A DNA stretch of 64,000 bases. Source: Paenibacillus sp. (GTDB lineage Bacteria > Bacillota > Bacilli > Paenibacillales > YIM-B00363). The stretch covers positions 1 to 64,000 of the forward strand of contig NZ_JAPSKE010000011.1 of NCBI RefSeq assembly GCF_031177825.1, written 5' to 3'. Numbering within the stretch: the stretch's first letter is position 1; each line of letters begins with the position of its first letter. Shown here one piece after another: positions 1 to 7,512 of this stretch. The position numbers and the translations under genes were made by a program. The notes under the pieces were generated by a model that was not told where the DNA came from, did no database searches, and worked only from the letters and a program-made list of their open reading frames with translations.

Positions 1-109
1 TAATGGCGGAAGGGAACCACGCGTACCCATCCCGAACACGAACGTTAAGCCTTCCAGCGCCGATGGTACTTGGACCGCAGGGTCCCGGGAGAGTAGGACG
101 TCGCCAAGC
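1..109 (+). rRNA. rrf: 5S ribosomal RNA, 3' part
   Basis: The first ~109 bases match the conserved body of bacterial 5S rRNA: the CCCATCCCGAACACG loop, the GTTAAGC segment, GCGCCGATGGTA and the closing GAGAGTAGGACGTCGCCAAGC-like end. The 5' strand of helix I (a few bases) lies off the window edge, so the gene is partial. It is followed by a strong terminator, so this is the end of an rRNA operon read left to right. The open reading frame that overlaps it is not a gene. Confidence 0.95.
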
Positions 110-124
110 CGAGAAGCAAAGAAT

Positions 125-161
125 GCCTCAGAATCGAGCTATCGATCCTGAGGCGTTTTTT
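125..161 (+). terminator. Terminator of the rRNA operon
   Basis: GCCTCAG pairs with CTGAGGC across a 15-base loop and is followed directly by a run of T, a typical intrinsic terminator right after the 5S gene. Confidence 0.9.
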
Positions 162-233
162 GTGTTATACCGAATACGTGATTAGGAAACTCTAAAGTCA
201 ACCCCGATCAAAATGGAAAAGAGGGATTGGCAT

Positions 234-368
234 ATGGATAAACGGTCAGCCAAGAGGGACGACGTCCCGAAATCGGAACGGACAGGCGCCGCATGGTCGA
301 AGAAGCCGGTGAAAGTCGACGGGATGACGGAAGCCGAAACGCAAACGAATGAATTCGGAAAGAAGTAA
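234..368 (+). CDS. Small hydrophilic protein, 44 aa, function unknown
   Basis: An ATG with a good ribosome-binding site (AAAAGAGGG, 8 bases upstream) opens a 44-codon frame. The product is very charged: eight Lys, four Arg and many Asp/Glu, with one Trp and no hydrophobic stretch. It would be soluble and possibly disordered. It lies between the rRNA terminator and the manganese catalase gene. The composition resembles small spore-associated proteins of bacilli (for example the YuzL/YfhD type), but no diagnostic motif is visible, so this is only a suggestion. The ribosome site and lack of any overlapping gene are the reasons to call it real. Confidence 0.55.
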   Translation: MDKRSAKRDDVPKSERTGAAWSKKPVKVDGMTEAETQTNEFGKK

Positions 369-397
369 TATCGCATAACGGACAACCGGCTTTTCGT

Positions 398-426
398 AAA
401 GATAGTATCTATAAGGTACTATCCTT
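398..426. promoter_or_regulatory. Inverted repeat upstream of the catalase gene
   Basis: GATAGTA (401-407) and TACTATC (417-423) form a perfect 7-bp inverted repeat around a 9-base spacer. Flanking AA/TT bases extend it with one mismatch. It lies about 25 bases before the catalase start codon, so it may be an operator or a leader hairpin. No known regulator consensus is recognised. Confidence 0.4.
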
Positions 427-447
427 CGAAGGGGCGGATGCGGAGAG

Positions 448-1323
448 ATGTTCTTCCATATTAAGGAGATGCAATATCACGCCAAGCCGGAACGCCCGGA
501 TCCGGTGTACGCTAGAAAGCTGCAGGAAGTCCTCGGCGGGCAGTTCGGTGAAATCACGGTCATGATGCAATATTTATTTCAAGGTTGGAATTGCCGATTA
601 GAAGGAAAGTACAAGGATTTGCTTCTGGACCTCGGTACGGAAGAGATGGCCCATGTGGAGATGTTGGCGACGATGATCGCGCGCTTGCTTGACGGCACCC
701 CGGCCGATGCGCAGGAAGAGGCGGCGAAGCAGAACCCGGTGCTAGGCGCCATTCTCGGAGGAATGAATCCGCAGCATATTATCGTTTCGGGACTGGGCGC
801 GATGCCCGCAGACAGCGTGGGGTATCCCTGGAATGCGAAGTATACGATCGCGAGCGGGAACCTACTCGCCGACTTCAGACATAATCTTGCCGCCGAATCG
901 CAAGGCCGGCTGCAGGTTTGCCGATTGTACGAGATGACCGACGACCGCGGGGTCAAGGATATGCTGTCCTGGTTGATCGCCCGCGACACGTACCATCAGA
1001 ACCTATGGATCGCCGCTATCGCCGAGCTCGAGATGCAGGAAGGCGACCCTGTCGTGCCGTCGACGTTCCCGAAGGAGCTTGAGAAACGGCAGGTGTCTTA
1101 CACGCTCTTCAATCTTTCGGAAGGCGACGCGAGCGCGAACGGCCGCTGGGCGCAAGGGCCGAGCATGGACGGCGACGGCACCTTCAATTATGTCGCCCGC
1201 GCGGGAGCCTACGGCGAAAAATCCAGCCTGATGCCCGCTCCGCCGAACGTCTATGATACGCCGCCCTTGCCGGAAACCGGCCCGCTGCCCGTTCCTCCCA
1301 AGCAGCCTCCGATGAAGAAATAG
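448..1323 (+). CDS. Manganese-containing (non-haem) catalase
   Basis: Dismutates hydrogen peroxide to water and oxygen using a di-manganese centre in a four-helix bundle. All five metal ligands of the family are in place at near-canonical spacing: Glu35 (GEITVMMQY), Glu66 and His69 (TEEMAHVEM), Glu150 (AAESQGRLQ) and His183 (ARDTYHQN). At 291 residues it has the usual length, including a Pro-rich C-terminal tail (PPLPETGPLPVPPKQPP). In bacilli such proteins are often associated with the spore coat (CotJC/YjqC type), so protection of the spore or forespore is possible but not shown here. The gene stands alone, with an inverted repeat upstream and a terminator downstream. Confidence 0.95.
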   Translation: MFFHIKEMQYHAKPERPDPVYARKLQEVLGGQFGEITVMMQYLFQGWNCRLEGKYKDLLLDLGTEEMAHVEMLATMIARLLDGTPADAQEEAAKQNPVLGAILGGMNPQHIIVSGLGAMPADSVGYPWNAKYTIASGNLLADFRHNLAAESQGRLQVCRLYEMTDDRGVKDMLSWLIARDTYHQNLWIAAIAELEMQEGDPVVPSTFPKELEKRQVSYTLFNLSEGDASANGRWAQGPSMDGDGTFNYVARAGAYGEKSSLMPAPPNVYDTPPLPETGPLPVPPKQPPMKK

Positions 1324-1360
1324 TTCGGCTAAACGCTGATTGCCCATAATGAAACGGAAA

Positions 1361-1390
1361 AGTCCTTGCGCCTCAAGGGCTTTTTTCTTT
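1361..1390 (+). terminator. Terminator after the catalase gene
   Basis: AGTCCTTG pairs with CAAGGGCT (one G-T pair) around a short loop, followed by TTTTTTCTTTT. Confidence 0.85.
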
Positions 1391-1435
1391 TGGAAGCAAG
1401 GCAACGTTCAAACCATGGTACAATCCGGTTAATAA

Positions 1436-1615
1436 GCAGCGGTCCATGGACGATTCCTCTACGTCTATAAGCTGCTCTTCCCGGTGTCGACGGGGTCCGT
1501 CGTGGAGCAGCAGCTCGGCTACGGCAGCGCCGTCGGCTTCGCCAGCGCGATCATCGTGAGCGCATTGACGTTGCTCTATTTCTACGCGTCCCGTCGCCTG
1601 AATCAGGTGTATTGA
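1436..1615 (+). pseudogene. 3' remnant of a sugar ABC permease gene (MalF type)
   Basis: Reading codons back from the TGA at 1613-1615 gives about 55 residues that look like the end of a MalF/UgpA-type permease: LGYGSAVGFASAIIVSALTL, a final membrane helix, then FYASRRLNQVY. Upstream the frame closes at a TAA (1433-1435), and the five other helices and the EAA loop are missing. No start codon or ribosome site fits. The remnant directly precedes an intact MalG-type permease at the spacing expected inside an operon. The 5' part of the operon, and presumably the binding-protein gene, has therefore been deleted, with the break close to the catalase terminator. Confidence 0.75.
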
Positions 1616-1637
1616 GGAAAAAGGGGGAGTCAGCCTT

Positions 1638-2525
1638 ATGCAGCAATTGACTGAACGGAAAAGCGAAGCGCGGCTGCGTCTCGCGCCGGGCCGGGCGTCG
1701 CGTCTCGCGGGCCGAACCGCCCTTTGGGCGTTCCTGCTCGCCGTCGCGGGCGCGGTCCTGTTCCCGGTCGTCGTCGCCCTGCTCGGCTCGTTCAAGACGA
1801 ACGCGGAGCTGATCGCCGGCGGCACGTTCCTGCCCTCGGAGTGGCAGTTCGCCAACTACGCCTACGCCTGGAGGGAAGCGAACTTCGCCCGATATACGTG
1901 GAACAGCTTGTTCGTAGCCGCCGCGACGACGGCGCTGACGCTCTTGATCGCCTCCATGGCGGCTTGCGCGATCGATCGATTGCATTTTCCGGGGAAGAAG
2001 TGGTTCGTCGCCATCCAAGGCTTCACGATGTTCGTCTCGATCGGGGCGGTCGTGCTGCGGCCGCAGTTCGAATTGATGGTGTCCATGAAGCTCCATACGT
2101 CGCTGTGGGGCGTCGTCTTCATCCTGGTCAGCGCGCACGCGTCGCTCTTCTTCATATTGCTGAGCTATATGAAGTCGATTCCGCGCGACCTGGACGAGGC
2201 GGCGACGATCGACGGCGCGGGCTTCTGGCGGACGTACCGGTCGGTCATCCTGCCGCTGCTGCTGCCGGGTCTCGGCGTCGCCGGCTTGTTCACGTTCCGG
2301 GCGGCGTGGAACGAATTCATTCTGCCGCAGGTGTTCACGATGAACGCGCCGCAGCTGCAGACGCTTACCGTCGGGCTGGCCGCGCTTCGCTACGGCTCCT
2401 CGGCCGCGATGCAGACGCATATCATGCTGGCCGGCGCCTGCCTGTCGATATTGCCGATGCTGGCCGTGTACGCGCTGACGAACAAGACGTTCATGCAGGT
2501 GACGGCGGGATCGCTGAAGGGATAA
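1638..2525 (+). CDS. Carbohydrate ABC transporter permease (MalG family)
   Basis: Inner-membrane subunit of a binding-protein-dependent sugar importer. The 295-residue protein has about six membrane helices (first at ~30-50) and the EAA loop that docks the ATPase: DEAATIDGAGFWRTYRSVIL, at ~190-210. The N-terminal SFKTNAEL motif and the C-terminal TAGSLKG end are typical of MalG/LacG permeases. The start has a GGGGGAG ribosome site. Its partner permease survives only as a stub just upstream and no binding protein is present, so this transporter is probably not functional on its own. The downstream GH130 gene suggests that the lost system imported manno- or related oligosaccharides. Confidence 0.9.
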   Translation: MQQLTERKSEARLRLAPGRASRLAGRTALWAFLLAVAGAVLFPVVVALLGSFKTNAELIAGGTFLPSEWQFANYAYAWREANFARYTWNSLFVAAATTALTLLIASMAACAIDRLHFPGKKWFVAIQGFTMFVSIGAVVLRPQFELMVSMKLHTSLWGVVFILVSAHASLFFILLSYMKSIPRDLDEAATIDGAGFWRTYRSVILPLLLPGLGVAGLFTFRAAWNEFILPQVFTMNAPQLQTLTVGLAALRYGSSAAMQTHIMLAGACLSILPMLAVYALTNKTFMQVTAGSLKG

Positions 2526-2561
2526 GAAAGCCAGCGGATCGAGGAAGAAGGAGGAGAAGAC

Positions 2562-3569
2562 ATGGAATTGCCAGTTCGCGTCGGGCCGCTGACCTCGAGC
2601 CCGATCGTGTCGAGATCGCCGGCGAATCCGATATTGACCGCGGCGCAGGTGCCTTACGCTCCCGCGCTCGTCTTTAACGCGGGCGTCTGCAAATACGAAG
2701 GCCGGTACGTCATGGTGTTTCGCAACGACTACGGGAACGCGGCCGCGCATACGCTCGAGCCGCATCATACGACGAATCTCGGCCTCGCGTTCAGCGACGA
2801 CGGGGTAGCGTGGCGCGTCGCGCCCAAGCCGATCTTAACGTGGAACGACGAGGAGGTCGTTCGCGTGTACGACCCAAGGCTCACCGTCCTCGACGGCCGG
2901 GTCTACCTGTGCTTCGCCGTCGATACGAAGCACGGCATCCGCGGCGGCATCGCCGTCACGGACGACTTCGCCTCGTTCGAAGTGCTCAGCTTGTCGCTGC
3001 CGGACAACCGCAACATGGTGTTGTTCCCGGAGCGGTTCGCCGGGAAGTACGTACGCCTCGAGCGTCCGTTCACCGTATACGGACGAGGCGGCGTCGACCG
3101 GTTCGACCTGTGGGCGTCGGATTCGCCCGATCTGAAGTATTGGGGCAACGCGCGGCTCGTGCTCGGCGTCGAGGACGTGCCGTTCGCCAACGATAAGATC
3201 GGGCCGGCCGCCCCGCCGATCAAGACGCCGCGCGGATGGCTCGCGTCGTTCCACGCGGTCGACCGGGACGATGCCCGCGGGAAGAACGGCTGGGAAGCGA
3301 GCTGGAAGAAGCGGTATACGGCGGGGATCATGCTGCTGGACATAGAAAACCCGCATCGGGTGATCGGCATGAGCCGCGAGCCGTTGCTCGCGCCGGAAGC
3401 GCCTTACGAGAAGGACGGCTTCCGGGGCGACGTCATCTTCCCCGGCGGCATGATCTTGGAGGAGTCGGGCGAAGTAAAGATCTATTATGGCGCCGCGGAT
3501 ACGGTCGAATGTCTCGCGACGGCGCACGTCGACGATCTCGTCGCGTCGTGCCTGGCCGGCGGCCGCTAG
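2562..3569 (+). CDS. GH130-family glycoside phosphorylase/hydrolase
   Basis: A 335-residue cytoplasmic five-bladed beta-propeller protein of the GH130 family, whose members phosphorolyse or hydrolyse beta-mannosides. Family marks seen: VFNAGVCKYEGRYVMVFRND near residue 38, RVYDPRLT with the likely catalytic Asp near residue 108, DNRNMVLFPE near 148, KIGPAAPPIKTPRGWL near 205 and YYGAADT near 308. Phosphorylase or hydrolase activity cannot be decided by eye; it depends on the phosphate-binding Arg/His set. There is no signal peptide, so it acts on imported sugar. It starts 36 bases after the permease with a strong GGAGGAG site and ends at a terminator, so the two genes form the remaining operon. 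Confidence 0.88.
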   Translation: MELPVRVGPLTSSPIVSRSPANPILTAAQVPYAPALVFNAGVCKYEGRYVMVFRNDYGNAAAHTLEPHHTTNLGLAFSDDGVAWRVAPKPILTWNDEEVVRVYDPRLTVLDGRVYLCFAVDTKHGIRGGIAVTDDFASFEVLSLSLPDNRNMVLFPERFAGKYVRLERPFTVYGRGGVDRFDLWASDSPDLKYWGNARLVLGVEDVPFANDKIGPAAPPIKTPRGWLASFHAVDRDDARGKNGWEASWKKRYTAGIMLLDIENPHRVIGMSREPLLAPEAPYEKDGFRGDVIFPGGMILEESGEVKIYYGAADTVECLATAHVDDLVASCLAGGR

Positions 3570-3582
3570 TTTTTCCCAATCA

Positions 3583-3638
3583 AGGGCTCCGACGGAGCGG
3601 CCGCGACGAAATACGGCTGCGCGCGGAGCCCTTTTTTT
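3583..3638 (+). terminator. Terminator after the GH130 gene
   Basis: AGGGCTCCG pairs with CGGAGCCCT across a GC-rich internal loop, followed by seven T. Confidence 0.8.
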
Positions 3639-3657
3639 GGTAAGATGGAGGAGGACA

Positions 3658-3690
3658 TGACATTTATCATACCCTCGTACTGACGTTTAT
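3658..3690 (+). promoter_or_regulatory. Direct repeat TGACRTTTAT, candidate DesR site
   Basis: TGACATTTAT (3658-3667) and TGACGTTTAT (3681-3690) differ by one base and lie 23 bp apart, about two helical turns, upstream of the desaturase gene. In Bacillus subtilis, phosphorylated DesR binds tandem sites just upstream of the des promoter. The spacing and place fit, but the match to a DesR consensus was not tested. Confidence 0.45.
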
Positions 3691-3740
3691 GTCTTCTTCC
3701 GAACGGATGCATTTTCTAAAATGAGATTAGGAAAACTGCA

Positions 3741-3758
3741 CCTATAGAAAACTATAGG
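3741..3758 (+). promoter_or_regulatory. Perfect hairpin in the desaturase leader
   Basis: CCTATAG-AAAA-CTATAGG is a perfect 7-bp stem with a four-base loop, about 50 bases before the start codon. It could be an operator or an mRNA leader hairpin that influences translation or stability. It has no T run, so it is not a standard terminator. Confidence 0.45.
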
Positions 3759-3806
3759 AAGAGGCTCGGAGTTACTCCGCGCGTCGGAACGAGGAGGACA
3801 CCTATC

Positions 3807-4874
3807 ATGTCGCAGGACAAAACGAAAGTCGCACAACTCAAAAAGGAAATCGCTCCTTTCGAAAAAACGGACACGGCGAAGAGCGTCCGTCAAATGATGA
3901 ACACGATCATTCCCTTAATAGCGCTCTGGTATGCGGCATACGCCGCTTTATCCGTATCGTACTGGCTGACGCTCGCGCTTGCGGCGATCGCCGGGGGCTT
4001 TCTGGTTCGCACGTTCATCATCTTCCACGATTGCTGCCACGGGTCGTTCTTCAAAAGCCGGAGGGCGAACGCGATCGTCGGCACGATCACGGGCATTCTT
4101 ACGGTCGTGCCGTATGCGCAGTGGAAGCATTCGCATTCCGTCCATCACGCAACGAGCGGCAACCTGGATAAGCGCGGCGTAGGCGATATGTGGGTCATGA
4201 CCGTCAAAGAATATGCCGCCGCGTCGTTCTGGCGCCGTCTGGCGTATCGATTGTACCGAAACCCGCTCGTCATGCTCGGCCTCGGGCCGGCGTTCACGTT
4301 CTTGATCGAATACCGCTTTAACCGTCAGGGCGCCCGATGGAAGGAACGTCTGAACGTGTACTTGACGAACGTGAGCATCGTAGGATTGTACGCGTCGCTG
4401 TGCTGGGCGATCGGTTGGGAAGCGTTCCTGCTCGTGCAAGTGCCGGTGTTCCTGGTATCGGGAATGGCCGGGGTATGGCTGTTCTACGTGCAGCACAACT
4501 TCGAGGATTCGTATTTCGAGCACGAGAGCGAATGGAGTTACGTACAGGCGGCCGTCGAAGGCAGCTCTTACTATAAGCTTCCGAAGCCGCTGCAGTGGAT
4601 TACGGGCAACATCGGCTTCCATCATGTGCATCACTTAAGCCCGAAGGTGCCGAATTATTATTTGGAACAGGCGCACAACTCGACGCCGCCGCTGCAGCAG
4701 GCGACGACGATCGGCGTCTCCGAAAGCTTGAAGTCGCTATGGTTCCGCCTCTGGGACGAAGACGCGAAGCGATTCGTCGGGTTCCGCGAAGCGAAGCTTA
4801 AGATGCGCGCCGCGGCAGCGGAGGTCGCCAAGGTCGGCAACAATCCGATGCGTCCCAAATTGCAGCGGGAATAG
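3807..4874 (+). CDS. des: Membrane acyl-lipid desaturase (Des type)
   Basis: Introduces a cis double bond into acyl chains of membrane phospholipids and so restores fluidity in the cold. The 355-residue protein has three histidine clusters that hold the di-iron centre: HDCCH at ~76-80, HSVHH at ~112-116 and HHVHH at ~273-277. Paired membrane helices lie at ~34-75 and ~190-228. The start is set by a GAGGAGG site. It is immediately followed by desK and desR, the same order as in B. subtilis, where the kinase/regulator pair switches the desaturase on after a temperature drop. The double-bond position (delta-5 in B. subtilis) is inferred only from this context. Confidence 0.93.
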   Translation: MSQDKTKVAQLKKEIAPFEKTDTAKSVRQMMNTIIPLIALWYAAYAALSVSYWLTLALAAIAGGFLVRTFIIFHDCCHGSFFKSRRANAIVGTITGILTVVPYAQWKHSHSVHHATSGNLDKRGVGDMWVMTVKEYAAASFWRRLAYRLYRNPLVMLGLGPAFTFLIEYRFNRQGARWKERLNVYLTNVSIVGLYASLCWAIGWEAFLLVQVPVFLVSGMAGVWLFYVQHNFEDSYFEHESEWSYVQAAVEGSSYYKLPKPLQWITGNIGFHHVHHLSPKVPNYYLEQAHNSTPPLQQATTIGVSESLKSLWFRLWDEDAKRFVGFREAKLKMRAAAAEVAKVGNNPMRPKLQRE

Positions 4875-4895
4875 CCGGCGGGAGGAGGAGCGGAC

Positions 4896-6032
4896 ATTTC
4901 CAAGTGGAGCCAATTTTTCATTAAAAACACCGGACTCGGCCCATACGTATGGGTCGTGTTCTACATTCTGCCCTTTTATTTCATTATCCGTTCCTCCTCG
5001 CCTTACGAAATCGCGCTGGGCATCGGATTGATCGTATTGTTCTTCGCTTGTTACGTGATGGCGTTCGTCTCGAAGAAAGGGTGGCTCGTCTTCTTCTGGA
5101 CGAGCGTGCAAATTCTCATCTCCATCGTCATGACCGTGCTGTTCGGCTATGTGTACTTCTCGTTGTTCCTGGCGTTCTTCATCGGGAACCTGCAGAACCG
5201 CGTCGCTTTCTTCACGTTCTATACGATTCATCTGATCAGTACGATCGTGACCGTCAACATCGGCTTCGCGACGAAAAATCCGATCTTCATCACGCAGCTG
5301 CCGTTCGTGCTCGTCTGTCTGATCGGCGTCGTCCTGCTTCCGGTCAGCACGCATAACAAAAATCGGCAGGATAAGCTGGAGGGCCAGTTGGAACATGCGA
5401 ACAAGCGCATCTCCGAGCTCGTCAAGCTCGAAGAGCGTCAACGCATCGCCCGCGACCTGCACGACACGCTCGGCCAGAAGTTGTCGCTGATCGGGCTGAA
5501 GACCGATCTCGCCGGGAAGCTGATCGACCTCGACGCGAAGCAAGCGCGCGCGGAGCTCGACGACATCCGGCAGACGGCGCGGACGGCGCTGAAAGAAGTG
5601 AGGGAGTTGGTCACCTCGATGCGCGGCGACCGGGTGGAAGACGAGTTGTTCCGCGTCCGGCAAATCCTGAAAGCCGCCGAAATCGAGCTGCGGCTCGAAG
5701 GAGACCCGACGCATCTGGATACGTCGCTCATGATCGAGAACGTGCTCAGCATGTGCTTGAAAGAAGCGGTCACGAACGTCGTAAGGCACAGCAAGGCGTC
5801 GGTATGCACGATCGCCTTCGAGCCGTCGCGCACCGAGCTCGTCTTGCGGGTGTCGGACAACGGCGTCGGCATGGCGAAAAACACGGTTCGCGGCAACGGC
5901 CTGCGCGGCATGCGAGAGCGGCTCGAATTCGTGAACGGATCGTTCGACATCGAGTCCGTTCAAGGGACGACGGTCGTCATCCGGGTGCCGAATATGCCCA
6001 AGCCGCCGGAGAAGGAGGAGATTCGCGCATGA
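4896..6032 (+). CDS. desK: DesK-type membrane thermosensor histidine kinase, probable ATT start
   Basis: Senses membrane order and phosphorylates or dephosphorylates DesR. About five membrane helices fill residues 12-155, followed by the coiled-coil linker, the DHp helix with His189 in RIARDLHDTLGQKL, and an HATPase domain (EAVTNVVRHS, SDNGVGM, GLRGMRERL). No ATG, GTG or TTG lies between the des stop and the GTG at 4956, which falls inside the first helix. The frame instead runs back to ATT at 4896, five bases after GGAGGAGGAG. That start gives ISKWSQFFIKNTGLGPYVW, which aligns with the B. subtilis N terminus and keeps the polar Lys10/Asn11 cap of the 'sunken buoy' sensor. The predicted length is 378 aa, against 370 in B. 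subtilis. The GTG start would lose the sensor cap. Confidence 0.9.
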   Translation: MSKWSQFFIKNTGLGPYVWVVFYILPFYFIIRSSSPYEIALGIGLIVLFFACYVMAFVSKKGWLVFFWTSVQILISIVMTVLFGYVYFSLFLAFFIGNLQNRVAFFTFYTIHLISTIVTVNIGFATKNPIFITQLPFVLVCLIGVVLLPVSTHNKNRQDKLEGQLEHANKRISELVKLEERQRIARDLHDTLGQKLSLIGLKTDLAGKLIDLDAKQARAELDDIRQTARTALKEVRELVTSMRGDRVEDELFRVRQILKAAEIELRLEGDPTHLDTSLMIENVLSMCLKEAVTNVVRHSKASVCTIAFEPSRTELVLRVSDNGVGMAKNTVRGNGLRGMRERLEFVNGSFDIESVQGTTVVIRVPNMPKPPEKEEIRA

Positions 6033-6628
6033 TTCGCATCGTGATCGCGGAGGATCAACGGATGATGCTGGGCGCGCTCGCCTCCTTGCTGGATCTCGAG
6101 CCCGACATGAAGGTCGTCGGTCGGGCGAACAACGGCGAGGAGGCCGTGCGTCTCGTGAAGGAGCATCGGCCGGATATATGCGTAATGGACATCGAGATGC
6201 CGGCCAAGAGCGGCCTCGAGGCGGCGGAGGAGCTGAAGGGGAGCGGTTGCAAGGTCGTCATTTTGACGACGTTCGCGCGTTCCGGGTATTTCGAGCGGGC
6301 GCTCAAGGCGGGCGTCAGCGGCTATTTGCTGAAGGACAGTCCGATCGAGGAACTGGCGGACTCGATCCGCAGCGTCATGTCCGGACGGCGCATCTACGCG
6401 CCCGACCTCGTCGACGATGCGTACGCCGAGAGCAATCCGCTCACCGAACGGGAAACCGAGGTGCTCGAGCTGATGGCCGACGGGAAAAACACGAAGGAAA
6501 TCGCGAGCCAGCTGTTCATTACAACCGGCACGGTGCGCAACTATATTTCCGTCATTCTCGACAAGCTCGACGTCGGGAATCGGATCGAAGCGATCAAGCG
6601 GTTCAAGGACAAAGGATGGTTCAAGTAG
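6029..6628 (+). CDS. desR: DesR-type response regulator (NarL/FixJ family)
   Basis: Partner of the kinase just upstream, with which it overlaps in an ATGA junction. Residues 1-120 form a receiver domain with the acidic pocket Glu8-Asp9, phospho-acceptor Asp54 (CVMDIEMP), Thr82-Thr83 and the conserved Lys104 (LLKDSP). Residues ~135-199 form a LuxR-type helix-turn-helix (PLTERETEVLELMADGKNTK). The 199-residue length and Asp54 match B. subtilis DesR. It is expected to bind upstream of the desaturase gene when phosphorylated. Longer reading frames that extend upstream into desK are artefacts, because ATG 6029 is coupled to the desK stop. Confidence 0.94.
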   Translation: MIRIVIAEDQRMMLGALASLLDLEPDMKVVGRANNGEEAVRLVKEHRPDICVMDIEMPAKSGLEAAEELKGSGCKVVILTTFARSGYFERALKAGVSGYLLKDSPIEELADSIRSVMSGRRIYAPDLVDDAYAESNPLTERETEVLELMADGKNTKEIASQLFITTGTVRNYISVILDKLDVGNRIEAIKRFKDKGWFK

Positions 6629-6644
6629 GGGAGGAGCGGCACGA

Positions 6645-7430
6645 ATGATTCGCACGGGATTGGTATCGATTACGTTCCGGTCGCTGTCGCCCGCGCGCGT
6701 CGCCGCGCTCGCGGCGGAGGCCGGATTGGAAGCGATCGAATGGGGCGGAGATATTCACGTCCCCCACGGCGACGTCGCCGCCGCTCGCGAAGCGGCGCGT
6801 TGGACGCGGGAGGCCGGGCTGGCGGTCGCATCCTACGGCTCGTATTACCGGCTCGCGGCCGGGGCCGAGCAATCGTTCGACTTCGACGACGTCCTATCGA
6901 CCGCGCTCGCGCTCGGCGCGCCGTCGATCCGCGTCTGGGCGGGCGATCGCGGCTCGGAAGGGGCCGACGACGCTTGGCGCGGGCGGGCGACGGCCGACGC
7001 GCGGCGCATCGCGGAAGCGGCGGCGCGCGAAGGCGTGCTCGTCTGCCTTGAGTACCACGCCAGGACGTTGACCGATACGTGCGATTCCGCGATTCGCTTG
7101 CTTCGAGAAGCGGACCATCCGAACTTGCGCACGCTGTGGCAGCCGGCGGTCGGCGGCTCTCCCGATCGGCTGCTCGAGGAGCTGCGGCGGCTGGCGCCGT
7201 GGCTCGAATACGTGCACGCGTACCATTGGGAGGGCCGCGAACGGCGTCCGTTCGCCGAAGGCGCCGAGGAGTGGCGCTTCTACCTGGAAGCGTTGAACGC
7301 GCTGCCCGGCGACCGATTCGCCCTGCTCGAGTTCGTGCGGGACGACGCCCCGCCGCAGCTCGCGGATGACGCGAAGGCGCTGCGGCGGCTCGCGGCGGAC
7401 GTATCCGGACAGGCGGGGTATAGCTTGTAG
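6645..7430 (+). CDS. Sugar phosphate isomerase/epimerase-like TIM-barrel protein
   Basis: A 261-residue protein of the xylose-isomerase-like/AP-endonuclease-2 fold. The N-terminal GLVSITFRSLSPARVAALAAEAGLEAIEWGGD strand-helix unit is characteristic. Candidate metal ligands are Glu31 (IEWGGDIHV), Glu136 in VCLEYH with its following His, His193 in YVHAYHW and the C-terminal Glu in LLEFVRDD. Substrate is unknown; relatives act on sugars, inositols or hydroxypyruvate. It starts 16 bases after desR with a GGGGAGGAG site, so it may be co-transcribed with the desaturase operon, although no functional link is obvious. No signal peptide is present. Confidence 0.82.
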   Translation: MIRTGLVSITFRSLSPARVAALAAEAGLEAIEWGGDIHVPHGDVAAAREAARWTREAGLAVASYGSYYRLAAGAEQSFDFDDVLSTALALGAPSIRVWAGDRGSEGADDAWRGRATADARRIAEAAAREGVLVCLEYHARTLTDTCDSAIRLLREADHPNLRTLWQPAVGGSPDRLLEELRRLAPWLEYVHAYHWEGRERRPFAEGAEEWRFYLEALNALPGDRFALLEFVRDDAPPQLADDAKALRRLAADVSGQAGYSL

Positions 7431-7512
7431 CCGCGCGAAAATCCGCGGAACCCGAACCATCGTCATGCGGTCGGCGAAACCGAACTACAATAGTAGCGGG
7501 AGGGATGACTGC

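Noticed and set aside
1551-2768. 405-residue minus-strand open frame over the permease and GH130 start
   Set aside because: It is a shadow caused by high GC; the plus strand carries clear permease and GH130 motifs, and the minus frame has only Arg/Gln/His-rich sequence with no domain.
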